From Amphibalanus amphitrite (lineage: Eukaryota > Arthropoda > Thecostraca > Balanomorpha > Balanidae), in assembly GCF_019059575.1 (NCBI RefSeq), contig NW_024881536.1:62001-126000 (forward strand): a DNA stretch of 64,000 nt, in the 5' to 3' direction. The stretch's first letter is position 1. Every line of letters starts with the position of its first letter. Shown here one piece after another: positions 12,801 to 27,800 of the stretch. The notes below the pieces were generated by a model. The model was not told the origin of the DNA and did not search any database. It saw nothing but the letters and a program-made list of their open reading frames with translations. The position numbers were made by a program, and so were the translations under genes.

Positions 12801-15800
12801 GACGGTCACCTAAAAATAAAATCAATTCCAAAATCCGTCAAAAACCGCAATTTTTCCAATAAAAGCGCCCTCCCCGGTGCACGTGGCGCGTGCTATCCTC
12901 TGCAACGCACACCATTCGACAGCCCGCTCAATTATCTACACGGTGCTGTTTTCCCCGTGCCGATCAGACCCCTGGTCGCCAAGATATGGCACCGGGATCG
13001 GACCCGTGTCGGGCAAATTTAGCCGTTTTCGCCCGATTTCGCACGCCGATTTATACATGTAAAGTCTATGACGCGAATTTGCACTTTTTGAGCACGCGCC
13101 ACGCACTCCCTATCAATCCCATCGAGCTGAGACCCCTCAAAGGCACGTCGCGCATCCTTGATCTATAAGTTGTGCAAATTTCACCGCGTTAGGTGCAACG
13201 GTCTGGCCTGTAGTCCACGCAAAGCACGACCAAGTCGGGACCTCGGTAACGGACAGACGCACCCTCCTCAAATAGTAAGATAGACAAGCGGCTGCGCCAC
13301 TTGCTTTGCTGCGTGGTAGGAAAAAATTGCGGCACCAGCCAATTTGCTTTCGAATGGTGTTCGTTTCAAATCGATGTGTCGTCTAGAAGCATAGATATGG
13401 ACGGAAATGTGAAGAGAATTAAAAAACTGCTCTGAGGGATTCGTTGGATGAAAGTTGGGTGAAACGGGGTCAAGACGGGTCATAGGGGTCAGCCTTGGTT
13501 ACTCTGGGTCAGGCCAGGTCACATAGGACACCTCTCGTCTGATGGGATCATCCCGGACCACTGTTCTACCTTTGCCTCCACCACTACCCCTACCACTACC
13601 CCTACCACTACCCCTACCACTACCCCTACCACTACCCCTACTACTACCCCTACCCCTACTACTACCCCTACCACTACCCCTACCACTACCCCTACCACTA
13701 CCCCTTACCCCTACTCCTACCCCTACCCCTACCACTATCACTACCCCTACTACTACCCCTACCCCTACCACTACCCCTACTACTACTCCTACCACTACCC
13801 CTACCCCTACTGCTACCCCTACTACTACCCCTGCCACTACCCCTACCCCTACCACTACCCCTACCCCTATCCTTACCCCTACCCCTACCCCTACCCCTAC
13901 CCCTACCTCCTACCACTACCATTACCTACCACTGGGTCATGTGAGGTCACATAATACTTAGATCCAATAAGTATTTTAAAAAAAAAATCAGGCTTTAAAA
14001 GTGCTTCTAGCCCTCCTCCTGTTCGTACAATTCCATTACGCTCAATCGTATTTGTCGGAAATGGCGCTTTGTGGCATATGTGGCGCACTACGACAAACGC
14101 GGCGCATTTTCAACCGGCGATTGAGCATGCATCTTGACACCAAATTGCACCTTTATCAGACCATATTTGACAAAACTGTGCGATTTGCGGCAAAAATGAC
14201 GCCTTGTGACCAATGTGACGCCTCGCGGCAAACGCGGTGCATTTGTATACTCGTATCGCCAACTGTCGCCATTCAACGAAAATCTACACAATCTCTCGCC
14301 ACTATTTATTCAAATTAAAAACTTGCCCATCCGCCAATGCGAGGTACTCGCCGCCGATCGGCATGCATTTAGTCCCCAAAGTTTGTCGACCCCGGCTCTC
14401 AATGAAGATCTACGAACCGATCAAAATTTCATTGGCGTTCTTCCAGCGCGCCCCACGCGCGAACCGTGCACCCCAGCGAGTCGGAACCTAGAAAAGGCGC
14501 TGACCCGCTCTGTCACCTAGAAGGTGTGCAAATTTCAACCCCCTACGATATACCGTCTGCCCTGTAGGCGAGTGGAATTGAACCCACTACCCATCCAGGA
14601 TGATGCGCCTGGATATATTGCAGACGGTGCGAACTGCAATATATTGGGGAGACCAAGTGCGGACAAACAGACAGATGGATCCTGTTCAAATAGTAGTATA
14701 GATTCGAAACGCATCATATAGCCCGCATATTGACAATTGCCACAATATCACGACTGTGTTGTTATATCGCACATATTTAATGTGTTAGGTCAACTAAGTC
14801 CCTCGTGATTCGTCATCCTTAGAGAATAGAGGGGGCCGGGGATGGCTGGTGTTTGAGGCGTGTTCGGAGAGCTTCGTGACGTGGAAGGCTGGCCGCAGGG
14901 TATTTGGGACATTCTTCCATGGATATAAATGTCATCCAATGTCCATTCCAAGGGCTGCTGGCTGTTTGATCATCCGATGGTAAATTTGGATTCAAGATCC
15001 TAAAGGGCTCTTTCAGCCTGTTGATAAAATTTCAGTCAGGACTGCGTTATGGAGGATTAAGGAGACACCTCCATGGACTGAGCAAAGTTCAAACCATCGA
15101 CTGGTGACTGGTGTGTTCCAACTTCCAGAGCCCAGAGGCTAGGGATACTGGACAAAGAGTCTAAAAAAAACATTAGTTTTTCGGCTCTTTGTTCCAAACA
15201 GAGCTGAATTAACACTATTGTTTCATTTTTAACGCGGAAGTATATGTATCTACCCGCACACATGGAAGGGTCACAGCTGCTACCCACATCCCAGTCTGTG
15301 AGTCTGTGTTCCCGGAAGTCAGTCCCGCTGGGACAATGTCCTGTCCCACTGGACACTGGACGGGACAGGAGTGGGGCGGGGTGGGATTGGGCGCGGTCCT
15401 TCCGGTAGGGACGCCCTGTGAGCTCCTCTGTCGTTCCGCCACAGCGGTATTCTATGGTTCCCCTCCCCTCCCGACACACACACACACGCACGCACCTCAG
15501 TTACGGGTGGGTGCTTCATGCTGGCGTTCACCGCCCCCGAATGTCGAACGTGAACTGATAACAGGCTGTTAAGCTATTTTGGTTTGACCAGCGACGGATG
15601 TGGTTATTTTTTGGTGGATTTTGTGAAAATAAATGGTCAAAAAGCGCATGTGATATCAGGCAGGCCGCTTAGGTTGTTATTCCCTTTTATGCTTGACCTT
15701 CGCCCTCGTACATAATTAATTATGTTTGCCAGCTTGCTTTAAAATTACATCGGTGCAAAGAGCTGAATTATTATGATAATTCAGCTTTCAATTCAAAAAT

Positions 15801-18800
15801 ACGAATGGGGCACAGAGAATATGGTGTTGTATGTCGACTACCTGTCCACACATGCCTCGACTACCTATCTCTGCTGTACAACACATCTGTGGCACCGTGG
15901 GTGTCTGCCGATCCCACAGCCACCATCCCCGACTCTTTGTCAGCATGCTGTCCCCGTCCCCTCCCCTCACTGACCGTTCATTGATTTCACGGGTCAGTTC
16001 AGGAGCGCTGTCCACCAGTCGTGTCCCGGGGCCCTCAATGACGCCCGCGGCGCGGTGCCAGGCACCCCCGGCTCCGCACACCTCGGCCGTTCGAACGGGG
16101 CAGGTCAACGGGGCGTCGCCGCGGATCGGACGACTCCGACACCGCTGCAGCCCCTATTAAAGCCGGCAGTACCAGGCTATCGGCCGCCAGCGGTATCAGA
16201 GTTTCATAGGTGCCACTTTGAAGTTTTTATAATCGTCATTCTATCTCGATATTCTGGTTATCAAAATCCAATATTTAAACGATTCCCTCCTTTATCCCCT
16301 GGTGAGAAATTATCATTTCACTGATATTCATCCGTTGATGAAACGTCCCTTACAGCTGAGTGTTCACTGTTCATTGCTACGTACGACATGACCTCCTTTC
16401 TATATAGCAGTCCGGCGACTGTACCTGTGTCTGTGTAGTAACAACTGCTTACTGTATGATAACCATCGAGGCGATGTTGTCCATGTTTCATGACATTACA
16501 TAAACGGCCCAACCGTGCACGGTTGGGCATGCAGAATTGTCAAACATCGGGAACCTGCATTTCCCTTTCTGAAGCGATAAGAACAGTCCAACCATCCAGT
16601 AAAATGGCACATCTGATGAAGATCCTGGGGAGATCGGCTCCCGCTCATCATCTCCCTTTCTAAGCCAGCATGGTCCACTTGCATTGCTGTGACTGATTGT
16701 GAAAGACAGTGAAGCTATGGCAGGCCTTGTAAGTCACTATCGAAATCAGCCTCAGGATGCATCAATCAGCTCGATGTACAAAGAAAAGAAAGGGAGCCGA
16801 AGCCTGCGCATTCTCTCGTAGCCGGGAAAAACGGTGTACGATGTCACAGATATAGACGTTGCGATGAGATGCCTGATGCATGTTGCATGCAAAACTGATG
16901 TGAAGCGGCACTTTGCCGTCTATCGTTAAACAACTGTCGTTTATTTTATTTCAAGTCAGTATAGAAATACCAAATCAGCCAAAAGGCTCATATTCAGACA
17001 AAACCTAAACATTGGAATCAGGAAAGAATAGTCGCACTGTTACAAAATGCGTGCTAGCTTTCCATTGCGCGTTGAAGTCGCCTTGTAGTGCAGTGCGGAC
17101 TATCTGGCTCGAGCCGTGGTACTTGTGTTTGCTTCCCTCCCTCGTTTCGCAGCCCCTTCGGGCAGACACACGGCCATACGCTTCCCGTGCACGCTGGGAA
17201 AGGCGTGCACCCGGTTCGGGTGGGCTACTCGCACCGCCCGCCGTGTGGGTCTCTGTGCCGTTATAACGTGATTTTCACATCGCTCTGTCCCGACTCCCGG
17301 CATCCTCTAGTGACCCGTGACGCTGCCTCCAGCTAGCGGCTTCCGGTCCACAGCTGATCATCAGTCGTCTTATCACGCACTTTCACCTCCGTGCGATTTA
17401 ATGGTCACATCGTGCGAAATTTGGTTAGTCCCACTCCCAATTGTTTAGCGGACCCTTCTAATTGTGCCCATTGGCCTGGCAAGACTGCCCGCCGCCCAGC
17501 CCGGTGACAGGCGACTCTATTGTCTGCGCAGTATCCATTGTACGGGCTGGAAATTACGCACGGCTTGCCTCATGTGCTAGTTTTAGAGCAGCTGCTGTCT
17601 CCTGCAGCGGCCGACTCGTGTAGACACATTCACTCGCAAGGGACAACAGCTTCACTGCGGTGTAGTTACCTACTACTCAACGCTTCACTGACTGTGCCAT
17701 CACTGTTTGATAGTTTACTGCAGGCATGCACCGTCGCTGCCCTCCAGGTCACTGACTGTGACGTCAGGAGGTCACTGACGTTGACGTCACTGCTCGCCGG
17801 GTCACTGACGGTAGTGACGTCACCGTTCACCGGGTCACTGCCCCTCCAGTTACGCCACGGTTGAATTCACCGGATGGGAGCTGTCTGTCTCCACGCATGC
17901 CTACTCACGGTCTCATGATGAGCTCCGTTCCGGGCCAGTCAGTCGCTAGATGCCGAGCTCACATCTGCTCGGTGATATAGCCCGTACTTTACCGCAAACG
18001 TTTAGCTCAACGACGCTGATATAGTGGCTGATACATGCCGTCAGAGGCGGTAAGTGATAAGCCGTTTCCCAGCACAGTGCGCGCTTCCATAACCACCCAC
18101 AACTGTAGAGAAGCAGGGTCTCTGAACCAGCAGCTGGTGCTGTTCCGGGCCGGAGCTGGGGACTTTAGGAGAAGGTGGGTACACGGGTGACACCTGCTTG
18201 TCTGGTGCTGTGTATCTTGCTGTAATATGTGTCACCCGGGACGGATAACACGTGCAATATGAGCGTCCAAAGAGTGTGGGCGATGTCGCCCCCGCTGCTA
18301 ATAGGCCACCTCCGGCAACCTCTAATTAGGCGATACGAGACAATGTCCCCGGAAACGTTTACCCACCGGCCCACTTTCAACACTGCGACTCCGCCTACGG
18401 TTGTGATATTCAGTGGAGAATCACCATAATGCAGGACTCCATGGATGCTTACAAATATAGGCATTATTATTGCACAAAACTATTGCAATGTTGGATGTAT
18501 ACCTAGTATTGTTGTGAATTAGCAATATCCCCAATGACCGACCGAATGGATGAACGAAGCAATGAATGAATGAATGAATGAATGAATGAATGAATGAATG
18601 AATGAATGAATGAATGAATGAATGAATGAATGAATGAATGAATGAATGAATGAATGAATAAATAAATGAAAGAATAAATGGAAATTGATATGAAGGCAGG
18701 CAGGAAAGTATGCATGAAATAATTTCTTGCCATGATATGGTAACGATGGCAGGTTGAAACTGAACCGTGTTATCGAGCGAACGTTATTCTTAGTGACTTA

Positions 18801-21800
18801 GTGACATTTTGGCATTATTGTGTTTGTCGACTGCCGCTGAATCAAGCTAGAGCTATCTAAATATGAAAGTAGCACTGCTACTGTAGCAGGGAAGTTACTG
18901 CATGAGAGGCTCATGGGCAAGGGCCATTGACTATGATTATAATAGACACCATTCGATCTCTGTGCCCAGTCCGAGGGTCTCACAGATGGAGTTTGCCTAT
19001 TACGATCGTTCCCTGAACCGTTAGACAGACGTTACCCCCAGCCATTAGCTGTCCAGTCCGGCTATGGTTGCTCATTCACAAAGACGAGCGGAAGCTGTGA
19101 TGACCACTTGGTGTTGACTCACAATGACTGGAAATCATCTCCTGCCGGAGACTGCTCGCCCTGCAGTGTCCGATGCCCCTCCCCGTGCCGTTCTGTCTGA
19201 CCTCTCCCCCTCTGTCCGCCCTGCAGGTCAGTCGCGGGACCACCGGAGTCCTCTTGCGCTGCGTGCCGACGCCAGCTCGGCCAGCGGCGCCGGCGGCATG
19301 CGGTACAAGTTCCAGCAGACAGCGCCACAGGTGGGTGCCGCCGCCGACATGTGACGCCTCGTGACACGACATCGTGTGACGGGACACGGGCGGAGGTGCT
19401 GCCGCGAGTCGAGACCGTTGTGGCGACATGCAGAGGCGAGGCGCGGCGCGGAGAGGCGAGGCGCGGAGAGGCGAGGCGAGGCGCGGCGCGTTTGACCGTG
19501 TTCGAGTTCGGTCTCACCCGGCGCCGGTGGACGGGTAACGGTCCGAACGAACACACCCTCAGCTGGCTGCAGACGGCGGGTGATCCGGAACGGACGCTGA
19601 ACTGGGACGGTGGACACGGTGACACGGGTGTCCGTGACACGCCGAGCGGATGACACAGTGTCACACAGACTAACAGGCCCACCGGGAGCCCCGGTGTCTC
19701 GCAGAGACTGACACTCCCAGTACTCACTGGGGACACAGTGTCACTGAAGCACAGACTGACACGCCCACTGGGAGCCCCGGTGTCACGGACACCTAACGAC
19801 ACTGACACTCCCACTGGGAGCCCCGGTATCACGGACACCTAACGACACTGACACTCCCACTGGAAGCCCCGGTGTCACTCAGACCCAATGACACCAACTC
19901 GCCGATTGGAAGCCGTGGTGTCACTCAGACCCAATGACACCGACTGGCCGAGCGGGTGGCACGGTGACACGCCGATTGGCGCTGCCGGCCGAGCCTGGCG
20001 GCGCCGGGGGCTTTCAGAGCCCGATCGAGCGGCGGTGACAGTCGGCCGGAACGCCGCGACGGCCGTCTTTCCTCGTTTGATGGGTGGATAGTTTGTCGAG
20101 CACGCGAGCCTGGAACGTTCGTGGTGCGGAGCCCGGCGTCAGTCAGCGGGGCATATGGTAGAGACCGTTCGGGATTGGTGGATGCTTCCAAGGTTACACC
20201 GGTCTCCTGAACGCTTCATACATAGTCTGTCAAGTGAACGCCGAGTGCAAACTGCAGAGGCCCAGTTTGTCAGTCATCCACAGGTAGCACTTTGTGATAA
20301 ATCCACCTATATTAGACGGTGTTTTCTGTGGAATGCATGGCACGAACGTCCATTCGGTAATGATAATATTCCCAAGTCAACAGCCTCACGCCAGCGGACA
20401 GCCTAAAGCTTATTTTGCGTTCAGTTCACCTTTGTTATGCCGGTTGTTATACAACAAATTTTCATTGTCTAGTGTTTGTACAATGGGTTCTTTGTCACGT
20501 TTAAATGCAATTCAATGGCAATTGGTACATAATTGTTCTGGCCATTTTTGTTTTCAAAAACGGCTAGTGTTCGGCATTTAACGCTTAGAAGCCAAACATT
20601 GAATATCTTGCTAAGGCTGCAGGTTGCAAAGTTGACAAACAATATGCTCATTACAGCTATGTTAGGAACAAACACCCATCATTCGGTTACATGTTTTTGC
20701 CAAGTGGTAACTCCAGAAATAAGACCGTTACTGCCCGGCCATGGGCCATGTCCTTTGCCTCACAAAGGAACAATGGTGTTATCCGGACGAGCGACGCCTG
20801 GTCGTGGCAGTCGGCGGACAATAACAAGTCCTCCAAACTAAGACATGAGTCCCGTGCTCGCGGACCAGCGAACCGACGAGTCCGATGGTACACCGTGCTA
20901 CCCTTTTACAGCACCGGACTTCTCCACAATTTTTTAGTTGCGTTCCGCTTGTCTGACCGGTGCACGGTTGCACGCAATGCTCGGTGAGGTAGCGCCCGGC
21001 GGCGCGGCGGCGCTCAGAGACGGGTGCCGCCGTAACGGTGCGGGGACGCGCCCGTGACCCGGCCGCGTGACGGGCTAACCGGGTCACGCACGCCGACCTG
21101 CTCTGGCTGGGGGAGCTTTACCGGCGGTACCCGACCGACGCCGTGACGGTGGGAGCCATTAGTCGAGCCACAGCCAGGGCCCGACTCTGGGGCGGACAGG
21201 CCGAACCGCCACCGTTGCTCACCGTCCGTGCCACCGCGACCGGGCCGCCGTCTGCTGCTGTCCACAGTCCACCGTCTGCTATACCGTTCACCGTCCGTTC
21301 CACTCCACCGTCCGCCGCCGTCCACCGTCCGCTTGTCCACGGCCTGTGCTCACAGAGGCGATCAGTCGCCACCGTTCCACCTAAAGTCGCAGGTCACTGC
21401 TGATTTGGTCGCCGTGTCTTTCCGTCCACCACCGCCGCCGCTGCCGCCGCAGCGTCAACGGACGGATGACCCACATCGGGCGCCGGCGTTCGGCTGACCG
21501 TGGCTCGCTGGCTCCGGCGGCTCTGGCGGCTCTCGCAGCTCCGGCGGAGTGTCTGTGACCGCCGCGGTCCTCCAGGGTCTCCCGGAGACAGGGCCGCCAC
21601 GGTTACCGGGCTGGCGATGACGGCGGCGAAGGCTCCCACGTCTGCTCCCACGGTGTGGGCTATTTGTTGGACACGACGAAACGGCCCACTGTACAACGGT
21701 GGTGCTCGCTACTGGGGCTCGAAGGCTTGAAATGGATCCCGGCTCGGCTGGATTGAGTGTGAGCTGCGACCCGTTTCTTGTTGAACAGAATCCATTTGAT

Positions 21801-24800
21801 AAATCAATGTATTATTTAAATGGGTACCAAACAAACTACCTACTCCATTGAAAACAATCAAGCAGCACACAGTGGCATAAATGATAAGTACGTACAAATA
21901 GTACATTACTCAATGCAATCACTATGCTGAACCTACTGATAAGCATCGACGGCAGACATGCATGACAAGTGTGCGCTTTGCATGGCACACGCAAGTCATG
22001 ACGCGAGTCACGAGGCTCCTGTAATTATATGATGGCGTGTAATTCGGATGTCGCATATAATTTAAGATCGACTCGTGTAGTCGTTCTACGGGTTTCTGTC
22101 AAGTCTGCCTCATCCTGTCCCTTCTGACTGTCGTATTCACACCCAAGTCACCACTAAAGTTCGGCTGTTCTGGTCTCACCAAGCAGTCACTCGGCCGCCG
22201 GGTCACAGCCCTCCCCGCCCCCGCGCGTGTGAGGTGTGCCCTGACCTCTGAGGCGCCGCGCTGGCACGTCGCCGGCCGAGCCCGACCGACCGACCGCGCG
22301 CCGCCGTCCCAGCGAGGTGCCCGCGCAGTGAACGGGAGCGTCAGCTCCGCAGAGGCCGCGTTAGCACCGCGATACGAGGAGAAATCGTGAGACATTGCCG
22401 CGCCAGGCGCGCCAAATCACGCCGTGGAAGAGCCCAGACTTGAACGGCTGACCGTGACGAACAGCTCGGTGTCACGGAAGTGCCCAGAAGGTACCCATGT
22501 GTGGTGATGTTAACTTTTTTAGACTACCAAGTCCTACTTGCGCGGGCTCTGGAGCATGACGAGTAAGGCGCAATTAACCGCACGCTCACACCTCAAACAC
22601 CATCATCCGCAAACTGGCGAGTCACGGCACTCGTGTCCCGTTTGGTTGTCATTTGTCGCTGCAGTGGCGGGTGAGATGATGTGTCGGACCGACAGATTAA
22701 CTGTCTGACGAACGGTGCCGGCCCAGATCTGGCGTTAGACAGATGACTGAGCGATGGTGCTACCGGTGGGGCGGACAGTGGGAGACCCGCCCACTGACTG
22801 TCACAGAGTCATGTGACAGACGTGAGCGGCTGTGATAGAGACGGTTGGACAGTCGGAGAGCCACCCACGTGGGCGACATGTGCGACTGTGACAGTTCCGT
22901 CACGGACCCCGCCCATCGAACAGCCCCGCCCATTGACCGCCACACGACCCGCCCACTAATCGTCTGTGCGGCCTGTTTCTGTCGTGACCGATCATCTGCC
23001 GCGAGCAATCGGTTCCTGTCGGTAGCAGGCCAACCGGGCTTCTTGGCTGCTACACTCACTATCACGGCCCTGGGCTAGGTCAGGCCGATGGATGCAGTCC
23101 ATAATTTTCCTCTCCTCTCCTCTCCTCTCCTCTCCTCTCCTCTCCTCTCCTCTCCTCTCCTCTCCTCTCCTCTCCTCTCCTCTCCTCTCCTCTCCTCTCC
23201 TCTCCTCTCCTCTCCTCTCTTCTCCTCTCTTCTCTCAGCTCCCCTATCTCTTTTCCTCTCCTCCCTCTCCTGTCCCACCCTCTCCTCTCTCTCTCCTTTT
23301 CTCTCCTCTCCTCTCCTCTCATCTCCCAAAACCACCCTCTCTCAGAGTTTCTTCTCTGCCCGTCCGACAGTCACACCTCGTGTCACGTGACCACTCACGG
23401 TGACGTCACGAGCTGGGACAGTGGTGACCGTAACACTTCTGTCCGGTTGGAGCCGAGACACATACGGTAGGTAAAGGAGGAGACAAAAAACATGGTCCAG
23501 GGGAGACAAAAAACCTGGCACGGGGGAGATGAAGCCGGGTCGAGGAGACGGACACGGCGCAACAAGAAAGATTGAGACGGCGCGGATGAGAATCAACAAA
23601 CGGTGCAAAGAAGATGGGAACGTCACGGAGAAGACAGACACAACACAAAGAAGACGGAGACGGCGTCGGCGTCGGTGAGACCGAGACGGCGTCAGCGTCG
23701 GTGAGACGGAGACGGAACATCAAGTGCCGCACAGCATGATGATGGTGGTGCAGTTTGAGTTATACAACTGATACCATACATCGAAATTGGTTTCTTATTA
23801 ATTGACGGTGAATGCTCGGCCCACCACACCGCCCCAGAGCATTCGCAGTTTATTGACGTTCTGTGAGTCTGCGGACTGCGACTGTTCCTTCGTGTCTAGA
23901 AAACCCATTTATCGAGTGCCGCCGCTGCAGTCTGGAAAGTTTCTCTGCGACTGGGGTTTCATCCTCGCTCGGTCACACCTGTTCAATAGCAGCTGTGAGC
24001 CGTCGTCCGCGCAGTCGGTCAGCCACTCACGGGCCTTTTTCTCCAGCTTTCTTGGCAGTGGAGTTCAACGGTGCGAAGGTTTCTTCTCTGAGGTTGTTGT
24101 ACTCCTACAGACCGACTGTTCAGTGTTCCCGGATGAGATCTCCGTGACATTGAGCCTGTTTGCGAAGACTTGGTACGTTTCTCTTTTTTGTCATGAAGGT
24201 GGGAATGTTGAGAAACTGACCGTCTGACCGTCATGAGGGACTGAACAGTGGAAAGGCAGGCTTGTTTTCTTACATTTCCTCCATTGCAAAAAAAGGAAAC
24301 ACGCTCATAACTGAAGCCACTGAAGGCAGCTAACGTTCATAGCTCTGAATAACGCAGGCCGGCCCTAATTGTATGTCAAGATCCCTTCCTGACCCGTAAC
24401 ACCGAAGGACCTATTCCTTTTCTTGTCCTCATTTCGGTTTCTCCGCCTCTAGCCCAGCGTAGGTGCTGGCTGCGTATTCCAAGAATGTCTAGACGGTTCG
24501 GCGCGACACAGGTGAAAGCGGCGTCTCCTGTGTGCCGCAGACGGCTCGTCCCCAATACAGCCCTCATGGGAGATGACTCAGACCCAGACGGTCCGTCCCC
24601 AATACAGCCCTCATGGGAGATGACTCAGACTCAGACGGTCCGCCCCCACTGCATGGCTATGGGGATGTGACCCAGACTCAGACCACCCGTCCCCGATACG
24701 ATCCCCATGGGAGATGACCAGTGTGAGTGAACTCCCAGACGTTTCATGTAAGATGACAGGCACCAAACTCGCAGACCCCATTACGGCTTCCTAGAAAATT

Positions 24801-27800
24801 GCAAGTATTATGAGAGGTCTTTGAACACAATTCTTACTTCTTAGACTCGTGTTCACCTATTTGGCTCATTTTCTTTGCTGTGATAACTGCACACCATTCG
24901 CACATTTTGGCCTCACCTTTTACCTCACCTTTTACCGCCGTTTCAATGTCTGTTGACGTCTTGTGTTCCACGTACGTGTGGTGTCCCCTCTCCTCTCCAT
25001 CGTTGACCTGTCTCTTGGAACTATCGGCATTGACTTATCGACAATTAAAAGCTGCTCCGACTGCCGTAATACCCACTGAGTGTTATCCTGCGCTTCATTC
25101 GTTCAGTTATTTCAGAGTCAATTAAATGTCCCTGTTCACAATCTTCTGGGTTGCCAGTCTAACATCTATGTGATATCTCTTCGGACCGTTAGTTTGTCCT
25201 CTATTCTCTATAAACTGTATAGGTCTGGCCTTGTCTCTCTATATCGTCAGTCTAACCCAAGGCTGTCTAACCCGTATGTTGCTCTGTTCCGCCAGTTTCA
25301 CTTCGGTCAGCTGAACATCACGGGTAACGCTGGCAAGGAGACGCTCTTCTTCAACCGGGTGCCCAAGGTGGGCTCCCAGAGCACGATGCAGCTGCTGAAG
25401 CGGCTATCGTACCGCAACCGCTTCAACTTCCACAAGGACCACCCGCAGAAGGTGGAGCTCATCAACCTCAACCCGCCGCAGGAGGTGAGCACGGGGAGAG
25501 AGGTGCGACCTCGCCACCTCGACAGGACCGCTGAGCAGAGTCAACGTACCTACAACAACGTTTTACACGGATCTGAGGCCAGTTTTATACAGAAAAATAG
25601 CCGCCTGCCGGAATTTTTTGCCTAAAGACCGCTTCACATACGTAAATGCGATCGTATGTGAAGCTGTCTTTAGACAAAAAATTCCGGCAGGCGGCTATTT
25701 TTCTGTTGGTAAAACTGGCCTCTGCTCTATGCAGCCTGTTTATTGGTGTCTCGCAGTTAAGTTCGGAAAGCTACGTCTGCGGCATCGTATTCATGTGTAT
25801 CGTTGATTAAAATGGCTTTGTGCTAAAAAAAAAAAAAATCAGACTATCTGCAAAGAGGACATAAAATTTAGGCTGTAGCTGACCATTGGCCATTGATCAT
25901 TGACCCGAGTGGCCTCCTGTGACCCAGAGCCACTTACTAATATTCGGATGGGGACGGTGAAACACACTGTGAAACTGCCCTGCACGCTGTCCTCCAGGCT
26001 CCATCCGTTCAACCCGCACACCGTGTGGCGCGTCATATGTTGACCTCTTAGCGGCCCCACCGCCACTCTGCACACACGCAGCGTCCCACCGCCCTCAGAA
26101 GTAGGACATAACTGCATAGCTTCGGCAGGGGCTGGGCACGGGGCAGTGCAGGCTGTCAGCGCATGTATAAGTGATGCGTGTGAATGTGATGGCTCGAGTG
26201 ATTATGAGTGCGCTCAGTGTTTTCTCCCCGCGGGGAGAAGACCGTTTACTGATCGAGATGTCATCTGATTATTTTTTAGAGTATAAATGCGTAAAAAGCA
26301 CGATTGCATATGATAACCAGCGCAGATCTATCGATTTCTTTTTGCGCAAAAAAGACGCACGGTCGACTCCCGATCACCTGATCACACCAAACACATGACT
26401 AGACGAGACGCCCGGGAGAAAGTCTCCCTAATTGCGACAGATAGAGGAAACTGGGTCACCAATTAGTGCGGTCACTGACACTGTTCCCTGTGTCTCTTCT
26501 CTCTCCGCAGAAGCGGCTCTGCTCGCTCATCAACATCTTCCGGCCGCCGGCAGTCTACGTCAAGCACGTCTGCTTCCTCGACTTCGTCAAGTAAGTCCTT
26601 CCGAAAAATCGGCCCTCAGTCTCGGGGAGAGACCGGCTCCGTCATTGTGTCGTGTGTGAATAGTGAATACATCTCTAGTGAGGTAAATAGAGAGCCGCAG
26701 CCATCGTTGTTGGCATGCTGGCTCTTAATTTACGCGTATGCAGTAGGTATTATGTGTCGTGCTTCCTGTTCATCGATGTAACTACTTCAAGTGCGCCGAA
26801 ACCACAGCACGATTAATGAGGTGCGCAAAGTGTCGCTGCAAAGATAGTGACTGACAGCACCATACATTCTTGGTGAGAAGATGCTTTATTTTCCGGCGAC
26901 GCTCGCACACTGCGAGTTCCACGCCGCCAATTAACCCTCGCCCCGTTGGGGGGGGGGCCATTTTGGCCCCCCCTGTGGTTTTTCCTGAATAGCAGGAAAA
27001 CGGCGGCGCGTAGCGCCGCCAAATTTTCAGTACCTTCCCGGGCATCAATTTGACACCTTCACACCAAATTTCAAGTCTTAGGTCACCTTAGGTCAGGAGT
27101 TATTGAGGTCAAACTGAGGTCATGTTCGAGCAAAAATGAGCAAAAAACATGCAATCTTGAAACGCTCACCAAATCTACAGTTATGAAGCAATTTCAAAGT
27201 TCTTTATATGGTCTAGTAGACAAAAAGCGTCGCTACAAAACTGCTATCTCGGATTTTCAAAATTTTTGGTTTTTGACCGAAACAAAATCAAAAAATTGAT
27301 TTTTTTAGAAAAACTTTGAAAAAATCCAAAAATTTTCCGAATTTCGAAAAAACCGGAATATATGTGATAGTCCCAGCGCTCTTCTATATACATACCAAAT
27401 TTCAGATCGATATCTCGTTTTTTGGCCAAGTTATAGCGAAAAAACTGTTCAAAAATGATGACGTCAAATTTTTGAACTCAATTTTTAGCAATTCTAGACC
27501 ACGTACGGCAAAACAAAGACCACCATTGAACTCCCCGGGACGAGCTGCATCGATTCGATACACATTTTATGCAAAAATATTAACTTTAAAATTTGACCTA
27601 ATTTGACCTGACCTTGACCTGACCTTGACCTGACCTTGACCAAAACGTGATCTAAGCTGGCCCCAAAGGCTGCCTGACCCATATAATCGCATTTGTCATG
27701 TAAAATGGACCATAAAACATGTATCACACGACACTTTCATATTGTGACCCCCCCGTGACCTGACCTCTGTGACCTGACCTGGTATCAGTGACCTCAAATA

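Larger units (their letters stand above)
10509..19226 (+). other. Pipe intron 2
   Basis: It contains a CCACTACCCCTA satellite (13555-13932), an AATG microsatellite (18560-18668) and a CRE-like cluster (17759-17822). At 12250-13290 and 14000-14720 lie AT-rich, repeat-like blocks with partly similar ends (TGTGCAAATTTCA and later TCAAATAGTA), probably old copies of one dispersed element. No coding sequence is recognised elsewhere. Confidence 0.55.
19331..25295 (+). other. Pipe intron 3
   Basis: It contains GAGGCG repeats (19432-19495), a minisatellite (19640-19960), a CTCTC satellite (23104-23330) and a ~46-bp tandem repeat (24555-24720). The GC-rich stretches 20990-21720 and 22140-22400 hold frames on both strands but no recognisable gene. 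Nothing else was seen. Confidence 0.55.

Noticed and set aside
13499..13961. Thr-Pro or Gly-Arg-rich proteins
   Set aside because: All frames are open because of the CCACTACCCCTA satellite.
14555..14610. tRNA-like stretch with GAATTGAACCCAC
   Set aside because: Resembles a T-arm only; no matching acceptor, D-arm or anticodon stem could be drawn.
23075..23403. Glu-Arg-Gly or Leu-Ser-Ser-Pro repeat proteins
   Set aside because: CTCTC pentanucleotide satellite.
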